Shown here: piece after piece, positions 25,380 through 35,027 of the stretch
Layout of the letters: each line of letters begins with the position of its first letter
Numbering within the stretch: the first letter of the stretch is position 1
Source of the DNA: an uncultured Coriobacteriaceae bacterium
GTDB taxonomy: Bacteria > Actinomycetota > Coriobacteriia > Coriobacteriales > Atopobiaceae
Reading direction: 5' to 3'
Assembly: GCA_902798915.1 (NCBI GenBank)
Contig: CADBYM010000012.1
Location: 18,531-82,530, forward strand
Length of the DNA: 64,000 nt
The notes under the pieces: model-generated
The model's input: the letters and a program-made list of their open reading frames with translations, nothing else
What the model was told of the DNA's origin: nothing
Databases searched by the model: none
Made by a program: the position numbers and the translations under genes

Positions 25380-27113
25380 TCACGAGGACGCGGAGGCACC
25401 AGAGCCATCTGGGCCCCGGTACTCCAAGCAGAGCATGGTGAGGTCGTCGAACTGCTCCTCCTCAAGGACGAACGCGTCAACCGCACGACGCACGTCCCCA
25501 AGAATCTGTTCGGGCGTCCCATCCTGTGCGTCGCACAAGGCATCGACCATGCGGTCCAACCCAAACATCTGCCCATCCGCATTGCTCGCCTCCGGCAGAC
25601 CGTCGGTATACACGAACAGCTTGGCACCTGGTTGCAGCGTGATCGTACAATCTGTGTAGGGCATACCTTCCATGCCGCCCGCAACAAGACCATGGACGTC
25701 ATGAACCAGCTCGAAGTCGCCATCGGGCTGCTTGACAACCGGATACTCGTGGCCCGCGTTCGCCGTGACGAGCTTGCCGGTGGAAATCTGCAAAACACCG
25801 AGCCACACGGTAACGAACATGGTTGCATCATTGTTGCTGCACAATATGCTGTTCGCGTCAGCCATCGCCTCGGCCGGTGTGCAATCCTGCCTTGCGCAGC
25901 TCGCCAACACCGCCTTGGACGTCATCATAAAGAGTGCGGCGGGAACGCCCTTGTTGGAGACATCGGCAATCACCATGCACAGATGGTCCTCATCAAGAAG
26001 GAAGAAGTCATAGAAGTCGCCACCAACCTCCTTGGCAGGGCTCATGGAAGCGAAGATGTCGAACTCACGCCGATCAGGGAAGGCCGGGAACTTGTTGGGC
26101 AAGGAAGTCGCCTGAATGTTTGCGGCCATCTCCAGTTCGGCGTTCACGCGCTCCTGCTTTGCCGTCACGGCAATGAGGTCCTGCTCGTACGTCGCAATGT
26201 CAGTTTCCATCTGCCCCATGACCTCTACCAAATCGGTCAACTCGTTGTCGCCCTTGAGCTCGAGGTCCCTCAGATGCGTCGTATCGGTCTTGCCTGCCAG
26301 ATGATCGCGCAGGTATGCCTTTGCTGCCTCGCCAACGCGACCTATGGGATCGACAATCTTCAACCTCAGGAACAGGTAGAGCGCAAGAATCACGCTAAAG
26401 AGGGAGATCACCAGGAGCGCAAGCGAGAGCGGATTATCAAGTATCACATGCCGTATGATGACATTTGCGTTTTCGACGGCAACCAAGCAGCCCGATGATG
26501 CGTCATACCCGTTGAGATAAGCGACTAATACTATCACTATTCCGTTATCCTGTATCAGGAAGACATCGCTCGAGGGCTGTGCCCCACTGCCCACGCTCAT
26601 CGCATTCCCGAGCCTATCTGTCGCTATCAGTTCGCCGATGTCTCGCGCGCCCTCCTCACCCTTCGGAACGCTATCGGCAACCACGAAGAACGCATCCCCC
26701 GCATCGTTGGGAACTGCTACAAAGAAGTCATCAACAAGCGGTATCCGCATGTCGTGGAGCACGTCCGTCAGCTCACGAAAAGCCGTCTCGGAAGCAATCG
26801 TTGCAAGCTCGTCGGAGGCATCGACGTCACTTGCGCCATCTGCATCGTCGCAGAGCTCCTTTATGCGCTTGACGTAATCCTCAGCATCCGTCTGCTTCAA
26901 GAGTATGGTAGCGTCGTTGTCGATGAAGCTCTCACTAGCTTCCATGAACGGTCTCGAAACAAGACGCATGTAGCCAACGACCCATATGGCCGCACCTGCC
27001 AGCCACACGAGCAACAGAATCATCATGGTCCTGGCGCGACGCCTTCTCCGTCTTTCCAGCTTGACTTGTTGCCGTTCGTCCACGGCGTCCATGCGTTCGT
27101 CAGTTCCGCTCAT
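25380..27113 (-). CDS. Membrane SpoIIE-type PP2C serine phosphatase with HAMP-like linker
   Basis: 577 residues: a very basic N-terminus, membrane helix 1 (~29-52), an extracytoplasmic sensor region (~53-230), membrane helix 2 (~232-258), a HAMP-like segment beginning LKIVDPIGRVGEAAKAYL, a short coiled coil, and a C-terminal PP2C/SpoIIE domain (GGDFYDFF, DVSNKGVPAALFMM, NAGHEYP, VYTDGLPEA, DDLTMLCLEY). Such enzymes dephosphorylate the serine of STAS proteins in partner-switching circuits. Three STAS-fused enzymes are encoded within 14 kb and are its likely substrates (inference). It is the first gene of an operon with LanM1 and a STAS-ligase, with its own promoter. Confidence 0.9.
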   Translation of the reverse strand: MSGTDERMDAVDERQQVKLERRRRRRARTMMILLLVWLAGAAIWVVGYMRLVSRPFMEASESFIDNDATILLKQTDAEDYVKRIKELCDDADGASDVDASDELATIASETAFRELTDVLHDMRIPLVDDFFVAVPNDAGDAFFVVADSVPKGEEGARDIGELIATDRLGNAMSVGSGAQPSSDVFLIQDNGIVIVLVAYLNGYDASSGCLVAVENANVIIRHVILDNPLSLALLVISLFSVILALYLFLRLKIVDPIGRVGEAAKAYLRDHLAGKTDTTHLRDLELKGDNELTDLVEVMGQMETDIATYEQDLIAVTAKQERVNAELEMAANIQATSLPNKFPAFPDRREFDIFASMSPAKEVGGDFYDFFLLDEDHLCMVIADVSNKGVPAALFMMTSKAVLASCARQDCTPAEAMADANSILCSNNDATMFVTVWLGVLQISTGKLVTANAGHEYPVVKQPDGDFELVHDVHGLVAGGMEGMPYTDCTITLQPGAKLFVYTDGLPEASNADGQMFGLDRMVDALCDAQDGTPEQILGDVRRAVDAFVLEEEQFDDLTMLCLEYRGPDGSGASASS

Positions 27114-27192
27114 CTCTTCTTCCCATCAGCAAGGCGGTAGCATCAATGGCACTCTTCGTGTCTTCGTGTCGTCGAATGAGTCCCACTGCTGC

Positions 27193-27220
27193 ATTATACC
27201 TTGCGGTGCACCCTCATCAA
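27193..27220 (-). promoter_or_regulatory. Promoter of the SpoIIE-LanM1-ligase operon
   Basis: On the minus strand TTGATG (27220-27215) and a perfect TATAAT (27198-27193) are 16 bp apart, about 80 bp before the phosphatase start codon. Confidence 0.65.
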
Positions 27221-27269
27221 TGAATGGTTATATCCCCGCATCAAAAGCCAAAACATGCCGTTGTCGCAC

Positions 27270-27314
27270 AAAACCAGTCCCCAACATTCCTTTGCAGGGA
27301 ATGCCGGGGACTGG
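27270..27314 (-). terminator. Rho-independent terminator after the ABC exporter
   Basis: CCAGTCCCC (27274-27282) pairs with GGGGACTGG (27306-27314) and CATTCC with GGAATG inside; on the minus strand the hairpin is followed by TTTTG. It separates the ABC exporter transcript from the phosphatase operon. Confidence 0.78.
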
Positions 27315-27345
27315 AATCTACGCACATCAACTAGAAGAGTCTGCT

Positions 27346-29106
27346 CTAATGCTGTTCGAACTGGCTCATATACAGGTCTGCATAGAAGCCCTCTTTTGCC
27401 ATCAGCTCGTCGTGCGTGCCAGTCTCGAGCACATCGCCATCCTTAAGGACGATGATCATGTCGGCATTACGTATGGTGGAGAGGCGATGGGCCACAACGA
27501 AGCTCGTCCTCCCCTCCAAAAGCCTATCGATTGCCGCAGAGATTATTGCCTCGGTTCTCGTATCGACTGACGACGTGGCCTCGTCGAGGATGAGGATGGG
27601 AGCGTCATCGATCATAGCACGCGCTATGGTAATGAGCTGCTTCTGGCCTGCAGAGATGTCTGCTTCCTCACCGAGAATCGTGTCCAAGCCAGCAGGGCAT
27701 TGGCGCACGAACGAATCCAGGCCACAGCTACTCACGACTTGCTGCAACTGCTCATCGGTGACGCCTTCCTTTGAATACACGATGTTATCGCGTATCGACC
27801 CCGCGAAGGTCCATGTTTCCTGAAGCACAATGCTTATGAGTGAGTGAAGTGTCTCGCGAGGCATATCGTAAATCGAAGTGCCGTCTATGCTTATGTCGCC
27901 ACCATTGACCTCGTAAAACCGCGTGAGCAGGTTAATGAGGGTTGATTTGCCCGCACCAGTAGGACCCACGATGGCGACCTTTTGACCAGGCTTCACATTC
28001 AGCGAGAAGTCGTGCACGATAATGTGGTTGGGCACATAGCCAAACTGCACGTGATCAAACTGTACGGCACCCTTAATGCTCGACAGGTCAATCGACTTCG
28101 TTCCGTCATCGGACATCTCGGGTTGCTCGAGCATGGCAAAGATTCGATCGCCCGCAGCGAGCGCTGGTTGAATCTGGCCCGAAGACTGACTGATCGTCGA
28201 TATGGGCGTAGCAAACAACGAAGCGTAGGATATGAACGCAATGACGGTGCCAATCTGCTCGCTTCCCGAGAACACGAGGTAAGCACCCACGATGCATACC
28301 ATTATATAACTAAGGTTATTGCTAAACAATGCGATTGGCGTAAGGAGCGATGTCGCCATTTGCGACTTCCATGTAGACTCGTAGAGGTCGGTATTCGTCT
28401 TGTCAAATGACTCCATTGCCTCCTTCTCGGCATTGAAGGACTTGATTACGAGGATTCCCTTGATGTCCTCGTTAACCGTCGAGTTCAGCTCAGCCAGCAG
28501 TGCCTGGTTCTTTGCAAAAAAGGGACTGCTGATGGAGAGTACCTTGGAGGTGATCAATAGCCCCAGGATGCTGGCCACTATGGTCACTATGGTCAGAACC
28601 CAATTGGTGATGAGCATAACAACGATGCAGCCAAGCAAGGTTGCGATTGCCGTGACCAGCGACGGAAGCGTGCTGCTAAAGGACGTGGAGAGCGTATCGA
28701 TGTCGTTGGTCATGGTCGAAAGCGTCTCTCCCTCAGGCGTAGTGTCAAAATAGTTGAGGGGAATTCTGTTCGACTTGTCGTTCAGATCCGAACGCATCCT
28801 CTGCGCCGTTCGTTGCGCCAAAGCCGGAGTGATGAGCGACTGTATGAGGTTGCAGAGAAAAGCACCAAGCAAAGCAGCAACGGTCAGCAGAACGTTCCTC
28901 CAGATCGCGTCAAGGTCAAAGCCGCTTACTATGCCTTCTGAAGTCAGGTTCACGATGTTCTTGGTAAAGATGGGAACGATGACGTTGAGTATAGACCCAA
29001 GCAACGACAAAACGACGATTGCTATGAGCATTACCCGGAAGGGCTTCATGTATGAAAGAATCTTGCCCAGTGTTCCATCCTTCTTTTCGGTTGGTTCCTT
29101 CGACAC
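27346..29106 (-). CDS. ABC exporter half-transporter, catalytic-site partner
   Basis: A 586-residue fused TMD-NBD protein: about six membrane helices in residues 20-310, then an ATPase with Walker A GPTGAGKST, a variant signature ISAGQKQL, and Walker B ILILDEATSSVD with the catalytic Glu intact. It starts at GTG 29106 directly after the stop codon of the partner gene, with GAGGAGG as the site. There is no N-terminal C39 peptidase domain, so it cannot cleave a double-glycine leader itself. Together with the partner it should form a heterodimeric exporter, possibly for the lanthipeptide or another product of the locus. Confidence 0.87.
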   Translation of the reverse strand: MSKEPTEKKDGTLGKILSYMKPFRVMLIAIVVLSLLGSILNVIVPIFTKNIVNLTSEGIVSGFDLDAIWRNVLLTVAALLGAFLCNLIQSLITPALAQRTAQRMRSDLNDKSNRIPLNYFDTTPEGETLSTMTNDIDTLSTSFSSTLPSLVTAIATLLGCIVVMLITNWVLTIVTIVASILGLLITSKVLSISSPFFAKNQALLAELNSTVNEDIKGILVIKSFNAEKEAMESFDKTNTDLYESTWKSQMATSLLTPIALFSNNLSYIMVCIVGAYLVFSGSEQIGTVIAFISYASLFATPISTISQSSGQIQPALAAGDRIFAMLEQPEMSDDGTKSIDLSSIKGAVQFDHVQFGYVPNHIIVHDFSLNVKPGQKVAIVGPTGAGKSTLINLLTRFYEVNGGDISIDGTSIYDMPRETLHSLISIVLQETWTFAGSIRDNIVYSKEGVTDEQLQQVVSSCGLDSFVRQCPAGLDTILGEEADISAGQKQLITIARAMIDDAPILILDEATSSVDTRTEAIISAAIDRLLEGRTSFVVAHRLSTIRNADMIIVLKDGDVLETGTHDELMAKEGFYADLYMSQFEQH

Positions 29107-30864
29107 TTAGGCCACCTCCTCTGGTACGAGCTGGGAATACGCAATCTCGCGGTATACGTCACAGGTCTTGAGCAGCTCCTCATGCTTCCCCATGCCTACG
29201 ATTCTGCCCTCATCGATTACCAGTATGGTATCCGCGTTCATGATGGAGCCGATGCGCTGGCCAACAATAACCTGAGTGGCGTCTTCCGCGCTCTCGCGCA
29301 AATTCTTTCGGAGCGTGGCGTCGGTCTTGAAGTCAAGGGCGGAGAAGGAGTCATCAAACAGATAGGTTTCGGGGTCCCTGCAAATGGCACGCGAAATGGT
29401 AAGTCGCTGGCGCTGTCCACCCGAGAAATTCGAGCCACCCTCATCGACCTCAGCATCGTACGCGCCGCTCTTTTGTTCGATGAATTCTTTGGACTGCCCG
29501 ACTTCCGCAGCACGCTTTATCTCAGAGAGCGTGTTCTCCAAGCCGCTCCTATGGCCATAATCGATGTTCGACCCAATCGTACCGGCAAAGAGGAAGCTCT
29601 TCTGCGGAACATAGCCCATCTTGTCGCGTAGGGCCCACAGATTGTAATCTCTTACATCTCGGCCATCCACAAACACCGAGCCTTCCGTTACGTCGTAAAA
29701 GCGCATGATAAGGTTGAGGAGCGTCGTCTTTCCTGAGCCAGTGGCGCCAATGATCGCAAGTGTTTGTCCCTTGCCCACTTCGAATGAGATATGCGACAAG
29801 GCGTTGTCGGCAGCACCCGGATACGCAAACGACACGTCCCTAAACTCAAGCGTGCCAATCTTCCCGTTGGCGCCGGTCGTCGCTACGCCGTCACGTATCT
29901 CCACCTCGGTCGTCGTGACCTCGTTTATCCTCTTCAGCGAGACAACCATACGAGGAAGGAGGGCCACGATGAGGATCAAGAGCGAGAACGCACTGAACGC
30001 CTGCAAGGCATAAGAGGAGAACACGATCATATCGGAGAACAATTGCTGTTGCTCCGTTGCCACATTAAGATTGTAGATCATGGCGGCGCCGAGGGCATAA
30101 ATGATGAGGGTCAGAGAATTGAGACACAGGGTATAGAAGGGTGAGATAGCGCCAATGAGCCGATTGGCCACCGTGTTCTTGCGCGCAAGGTCGTTGTTCA
30201 CCTCTTCGAATCCCTCTCTTTGGAACTCGTACCCATTGTATACGTGAAGCACACGCATTCCGGTAAGGTGTTCCTTCGTAACGCGGTTGACCACGTCAAT
30301 GAGCTTTTGGGCCTTTGTCGCCTTAGGCAAAGACAGCATGAATAGCGCGAAGGTCACTATGGCAAGCAAGAGTGAGACCGCTACCACGGCGTTCGTCCAC
30401 ACATTGTTGCCCGTCATCTTTCCAATGGCTATAACGAGCATGAGCGGAGCCTGCACAATGGCCTGTATGCCAGCGCTGATGAACACGCGCACCTGCTCCA
30501 TATCGCTTGTGGCGCGCGTGATGAGGCTTGATGTGGAGAATCGCTTCGTTTCGACGAGACTAAATGACATCAGCGTTTCGAAGAAGTCCTTACGCATCCT
30601 CATAATAACCGTCGAAGATGCGACAGACAAAAAGTATCCCGATCCAACCGCGCAGGCAATCGAAGCAAGAGAAAACAAAAGCATCGTGATGGCGGGCTGG
30701 ACAAGCGCGCCCAATTCGCCACCACCGCTTTGCATCATGTCGGTGATGCCCTTCATATACTCAGGAATCTGTAGCGTTAGTTCAACTTGAAAATACGCAA
30801 ACACACAAAAGAGGACGAGAAATATCACCTCTCTAGCCTCTAAGTATGAGATAAGTTTCCTCAT
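29107..30864 (-). CDS. ABC exporter half-transporter, degenerate-site partner
   Basis: A 585-residue TMD-NBD protein with Walker A GATGSGKTT and signature FSGGQRQR, but Walker B reads YLFDDSFSALD, with Asp where the catalytic Glu is expected. One degenerate and one canonical site is typical of LmrCD/TM287-288-like heterodimers, so the two genes very likely encode one transporter. No peptidase domain is present. GGAGTTGAAAGAAT precedes the ATG. Confidence 0.87.
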   Translation of the reverse strand: MRKLISYLEAREVIFLVLFCVFAYFQVELTLQIPEYMKGITDMMQSGGGELGALVQPAITMLLFSLASIACAVGSGYFLSVASSTVIMRMRKDFFETLMSFSLVETKRFSTSSLITRATSDMEQVRVFISAGIQAIVQAPLMLVIAIGKMTGNNVWTNAVVAVSLLLAIVTFALFMLSLPKATKAQKLIDVVNRVTKEHLTGMRVLHVYNGYEFQREGFEEVNNDLARKNTVANRLIGAISPFYTLCLNSLTLIIYALGAAMIYNLNVATEQQQLFSDMIVFSSYALQAFSAFSLLILIVALLPRMVVSLKRINEVTTTEVEIRDGVATTGANGKIGTLEFRDVSFAYPGAADNALSHISFEVGKGQTLAIIGATGSGKTTLLNLIMRFYDVTEGSVFVDGRDVRDYNLWALRDKMGYVPQKSFLFAGTIGSNIDYGHRSGLENTLSEIKRAAEVGQSKEFIEQKSGAYDAEVDEGGSNFSGGQRQRLTISRAICRDPETYLFDDSFSALDFKTDATLRKNLRESAEDATQVIVGQRIGSIMNADTILVIDEGRIVGMGKHEELLKTCDVYREIAYSQLVPEEVA

Positions 30865-30920
30865 ATTCTTTCAACTCCGTTCTTGACGCAAGGAAGACAA
30901 GATTGCGCATATCGTATACC

Positions 30921-30972
30921 AAAAAAGGCCAAGACGCATAAGGAATTGATGCTCCTTAATCGCGCCTTGGCC
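30921..30972 (-). terminator. Terminator after the second STAS-ligase gene
   Basis: On the minus strand GGCCAAG...CTTGGCC arms (30972-30966 with 30933-30927) enclose a long imperfect stem-loop containing AAGGAGC/ATTCCTT, followed by TTTTTT. It lies 16 bp after the ligase stop codon, so the downstream ABC genes probably have another promoter or depend on readthrough. Confidence 0.65.
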
Positions 30973-30987
30973 CATACGCATGGCGGG

Positions 30988-32877
30988 TTACTTCTTTGCG
31001 CTATCCCTTAGAGCGAGCGCACGCTCGTTCATAATCTTCTTGAGTGATACCGCGTCAATCTTTCCGTTGGAGAGGAGTGGGAACTCGTCGAACTGGAAGA
31101 TGAAGGCAGGCAACTTGTACTTTGCAAGATGCTGCGCGAGGAATGCCATCAAAGCCTCTTTGTCAAGCTGCTTCTTTTCCTTCATGACCAACGAGACGCC
31201 TACGACCTCACCGAAGAAGTCATCGGGCACACCCTGCACCTTTACGTCTGCGACATCGGGGAACTTGGTGATGGCCTCGGCGATCTCGTTAGGCATGATG
31301 TTCTCGCCGCCGCGAATGATGAGTTCCTTGGCACGCCCGGTGAGGTGCAGGTACCCGTCCTCATCCATGAATCCCAAATCGCCCGTATGAAGCCATCCGC
31401 TGTCATCCACCGACTGCATGTCCATATCTGCCTTATAGTAGCACGTCATAAGATTGAAGCCTTCGACCACCACTTCGCCGGTCTTGCCCGTCGGCTGCTC
31501 GGCGTCGGTCTCGATGTCCACAATCTTTACCTTGACGTTACGAACCGGCTGACCCACGGTGTGCGCGACGTGATCGAAGGTGTCTCCGTAATGCGTGACG
31601 CTCACGGGCGTCATCTCCGAGAGGCCGTAAGCCGTGACGAAGTGGTTCTCGGTGAAGGTGTCCCACATGCGCTTCGCTTGGGCCTCCGTCGCCGGCGCTC
31701 CTCCCAGAACCGAACAACGCAACGACGACACCTTGTCGGCGCTGAACTGCTTGTTGTTCATAAGAGCGAGTACCATCGTAGGCACGGAGTGGAAGAGCGT
31801 GCAGCGGTACTCGTAGATGGCACTGAGAATGGCATCAGTGCGAAGAGAATCCGGTATTACGATAAGGCTATTGCACAGCGCGTTGCAGAACATGCCCGCA
31901 ATCAAGCCAAAGATGTGGAAGAGCGGCAAGATGAGGCAGATCTTATCCTTGTCGTCAATGCGAATCTCCTCGGCCCACACCTCGGCGGCATTGAGAATGT
32001 TGTATGCCGAAAGCAGCACGCCCTTGGGAACACCAGTCGAACCAGAGGTGTAAATCATTATGCACACGTCATCGGTCTCTACCTTTGCGTCAAAGAGACC
32101 CTCAACTGCGTCGTATTCATCAAGGCGATTCTTGAACACCAATTCGCTACTGATGTCGTACGTCTGCTCAATCGTACTGCCCTCAGCACTCGTCACGGAT
32201 GCCAGGAACGCCTGTCGGTCCTTACAAGCAGGAGCTTCGCCAAGGCAGAGCACCGTAATGTCGCCAACCGCCGATACGTTGATAATCTCCTCCTCGTTGT
32301 AATTGAAGTTGAGCAGGCAAGCGACTGCGCCCAGCTTCTGAGCAGCGAAGAAGCAGATGATCCAGTTGGCGGAATTCCCCGAGCAGATGCCTACGTGGGC
32401 ACCCTTACGCACACCAAGCTTGAAGAGGTCGTTAGCGCAGATCTGGGCAGCCTGGTCGAGCTCTTTCCACGTATAGGTAATGCCCAAATGAGTGACCGCG
32501 GGTACGTCCGCGCACTTCTTCGCCTTATCTGCAAGGATGTCCTTGAAGGAGCGATTGATGTAGGTCGATACGCTTTCGTCTGCCGCCTCAATCGCGAACA
32601 CGCCGTCATATCCAGCCATGTGGAAAATCTCGAAGACGTCCGGCACCACGTTAATGATGCTCACCTGTGTGGCGCCCAGCTTCTTGCCAGCAGACATGAT
32701 CACACGCAGGCCCGCCGAAGAGATGTAGTCAACGTCTTTGAAGTCAAAGACAACACTCGTAGTCTCCGCGCCAAGTTCGTTGACTACTTCCTGCAAATCC
32801 TTAGACGTAACCGCATCGACCCTGCCAGATACCGTAATCGTAGCGCGGCCACCCTCGATTGATACATCAGCCTTCAT
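30988..32877 (-). CDS. STAS domain fused to adenylate-forming acyl/aryl ligase (copy 2)
   Basis: A 629-residue fusion with the same architecture as copy 1. The STAS domain occupies residues 1-~110, with YISSAGLRVI at 51-60, and the ANL ligase ~125-620, with YTSGSTGVPKG, YGLSEM, GWLHTGDLG, GRAKELIIRGGENI and LSNGKID all intact. The two ligases are clearly paralogous along their whole length, so the fusion predates the duplication. Different substrates or ordered loading steps are possible. It follows the debranching-enzyme gene after 48 bp, in one run of minus-strand genes. GAGAGG precedes the ATG. Confidence 0.88.
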   Translation of the reverse strand: MKADVSIEGGRATITVSGRVDAVTSKDLQEVVNELGAETTSVVFDFKDVDYISSAGLRVIMSAGKKLGATQVSIINVVPDVFEIFHMAGYDGVFAIEAADESVSTYINRSFKDILADKAKKCADVPAVTHLGITYTWKELDQAAQICANDLFKLGVRKGAHVGICSGNSANWIICFFAAQKLGAVACLLNFNYNEEEIINVSAVGDITVLCLGEAPACKDRQAFLASVTSAEGSTIEQTYDISSELVFKNRLDEYDAVEGLFDAKVETDDVCIMIYTSGSTGVPKGVLLSAYNILNAAEVWAEEIRIDDKDKICLILPLFHIFGLIAGMFCNALCNSLIVIPDSLRTDAILSAIYEYRCTLFHSVPTMVLALMNNKQFSADKVSSLRCSVLGGAPATEAQAKRMWDTFTENHFVTAYGLSEMTPVSVTHYGDTFDHVAHTVGQPVRNVKVKIVDIETDAEQPTGKTGEVVVEGFNLMTCYYKADMDMQSVDDSGWLHTGDLGFMDEDGYLHLTGRAKELIIRGGENIMPNEIAEAITKFPDVADVKVQGVPDDFFGEVVGVSLVMKEKKQLDKEALMAFLAQHLAKYKLPAFIFQFDEFPLLSNGKIDAVSLKKIMNERALALRDSAKK

Positions 32878-32925
32878 CCTATTTTCCTCTCACTATGAAC
32901 TATGCTTGCCTTCGCAAAAAAGATT

Positions 32926-34983
32926 TCAGCACCCGACCAACACCATCAGGCTTCGTGCTGCCAGTACAATCCTCCCCTCAACGAGCGCGTCCTCCTCGGA
33001 AGTGTCTTCATAGGTATAGGCAACCTTCTTCCACTGCATTCCTGCCGGGATAATGGGCAGCTCGAACGCAGCTTCCTCCCAATGCGCATTTACCGCGCAG
33101 TAAATGAAGGCATCGCGCTCCGTGCCAAAATCAGCAGAAGGCTCACTATACATAAATGCAAACGTAAGGAAGGGCTGGCTACGGTCAAAGACCCATGGGG
33201 TCTGCGAGTGCCACGACAGCTCCGGGTAGCCGGACGAGTTATAGCCCGTGAAATAGTCAGCCTTCCTGATTACGGGATGCTTCTTTCTGAACGCTATCAT
33301 CTTTTGGAAGAAGTCATGCAGGTCCTTATACCTGTCCAACCTATCCCACTGAAGCCATGAGACCTCATTATCGAGCGCAAAGGCATTGTTGTTGCCGTAT
33401 TGCGTGTTTGCGAACTCGTCACCAGCGAGCAGCATAGGCACGCCCCTCGCCAAAAGCAGCAAGGAAATGGCATTCTTCATTTGGCGAACCCGCAGACGCT
33501 GCACTTCGGGATCGTCCGTCTCGCCTTCCACTCCGCAGTTCCATGAGCAATTGTCGAATGTGTCCATACCCGACGTATAGGGATTCACCTCGTTGTAGGC
33601 CCTCGAGTAGCTCATGGTATCGTACAGCGTGAATCCATCGTGCGATGTGACATAGTTTATGGAGCAGTCAGGCGACCTCCCCACAAACATGTCCGGCGAT
33701 CCTTCAATGGACGTGGCAAGCACGGGTCCGTTGTCTGCCATTCCCTTCACGAAGCGCTTTATGGTATCGCGCGTACGCGGATTCCAGTCTGCCCATCCAT
33801 GGGGAAACTTGCCTATGGTATTGAATCCGTCTCCGTCCCAACCCTCAGAAATGAACTTGGTGCGGTTGAGGATGGGATCGCTTGCGAGGGTATCGACGAG
33901 CGGAGGGCTCACCATGGGCTTGCCGTCCTCCCCTCTCGCAAAGATGGGCGCCTCGTCAATCCTGAAGCCATCGATGTGGTAATTCGAGACCCAGTAGCGC
34001 AGGGAATCCATGATGAAGTTGCGCACTATGGGATTGTTGCAATTGACGGTGTTGCCACAACCGGTGTAGTTGGCATAATCGCCGTTGGGATCCACAACGT
34101 AGTACGTGCGGTTATCGACGCCCCTAAACGAGATGTAATCGTCATACTCACCCGTATGATTGAAGACGATGTCCAGCACGACCTCAATGCCATTCTTGTG
34201 CAGCTCCTTTATGGTGTTCTTGAGCTCGTCTGCCGCAAAACCCGCTGGACCCGAAAACGCATACCCCACCTTCGGCGAGAAGTAGCAATACGTGACGTAT
34301 CCCCAGTAGTTGCAGAACTCGTCATCCGGCCTTCCGGGAAGGAACTCCTCGAATTCGAATATGGGCATGAGCTCCACGCAGTTAATGCCGAGCTCCTTTA
34401 GGTAGGGAATCTTCTCAACGATTCCCGCATACGTTCCGCCGCGCTTCACGCCACTCGATTTGTCCTTGGTAAACCCGCGCACATGCATCTCGTAGATCAC
34501 CAGATCTTGCATGGGCGTCTCGAGCGGCCTGTCGCCTTCCCAGTCGAAGTCATCGCGAATGATGCGCCCACGATGCTGGAACTGGACATTTGGGTACGAG
34601 CGCGTATGCCATATATCACGGCCCGAGACAAGCTTGGCGTACGGATCCAACACCACTTGGGTCTTGTCGAACTGGTAGCCGTTCTCGTAGTCATAAGGGC
34701 CATCAAACCGATATCCGTACTCGGTATTCTCCCAATCAATGCCAAACACCATGACCGCATAGACGTTTCCTATACGGAATTCGTCAGTAAGATCAAGTAT
34801 AAAGTAAGGTTCATCGTCACCAAGGTGGTACAGCAACAGTTCGCAGGCGGTTGCGTCCTTGGAATAGATGGAAAAGTTTACCGTCGACTCTCCCAGGACC
34901 TCGGCACCGAACGGCATTGCCCTGCCCGCTCGGAACTGTATCCCATTGAGCTCATGCGTGGGAAACTCATCGATTCTTCTCAT
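32926..34983 (-). CDS. glgX: Glycogen-debranching / isoamylase-type GH13 enzyme
   Basis: A 685-residue GlgX/TreX-like protein: an N-terminal CBM48 beta-sandwich (residues ~10-130), then the GH13 barrel with DIVFNH (region I), GFRIDEA (nucleophile Asp), ISEGWD (acid/base Glu) and TSHDG (region IV), and a C-terminal beta domain. It should cleave alpha-1,6 branches of glycogen or similar glucans. No glycogen synthase or phosphorylase gene is near. Its place between acyltransferase-like and ligase genes is odd for a housekeeping enzyme. The exact glucan specificity cannot be read from the sequence, so the symbol is tentative. Confidence 0.83.
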   Translation of the reverse strand: MRRIDEFPTHELNGIQFRAGRAMPFGAEVLGESTVNFSIYSKDATACELLLYHLGDDEPYFILDLTDEFRIGNVYAVMVFGIDWENTEYGYRFDGPYDYENGYQFDKTQVVLDPYAKLVSGRDIWHTRSYPNVQFQHRGRIIRDDFDWEGDRPLETPMQDLVIYEMHVRGFTKDKSSGVKRGGTYAGIVEKIPYLKELGINCVELMPIFEFEEFLPGRPDDEFCNYWGYVTYCYFSPKVGYAFSGPAGFAADELKNTIKELHKNGIEVVLDIVFNHTGEYDDYISFRGVDNRTYYVVDPNGDYANYTGCGNTVNCNNPIVRNFIMDSLRYWVSNYHIDGFRIDEAPIFARGEDGKPMVSPPLVDTLASDPILNRTKFISEGWDGDGFNTIGKFPHGWADWNPRTRDTIKRFVKGMADNGPVLATSIEGSPDMFVGRSPDCSINYVTSHDGFTLYDTMSYSRAYNEVNPYTSGMDTFDNCSWNCGVEGETDDPEVQRLRVRQMKNAISLLLLARGVPMLLAGDEFANTQYGNNNAFALDNEVSWLQWDRLDRYKDLHDFFQKMIAFRKKHPVIRKADYFTGYNSSGYPELSWHSQTPWVFDRSQPFLTFAFMYSEPSADFGTERDAFIYCAVNAHWEEAAFELPIIPAGMQWKKVAYTYEDTSEEDALVEGRIVLAARSLMVLVGC

Positions 34984-35027
34984 TGCACAGATCTCCTAGC
35001 CATACGCTGCGTTATACGCCGTCGCTA

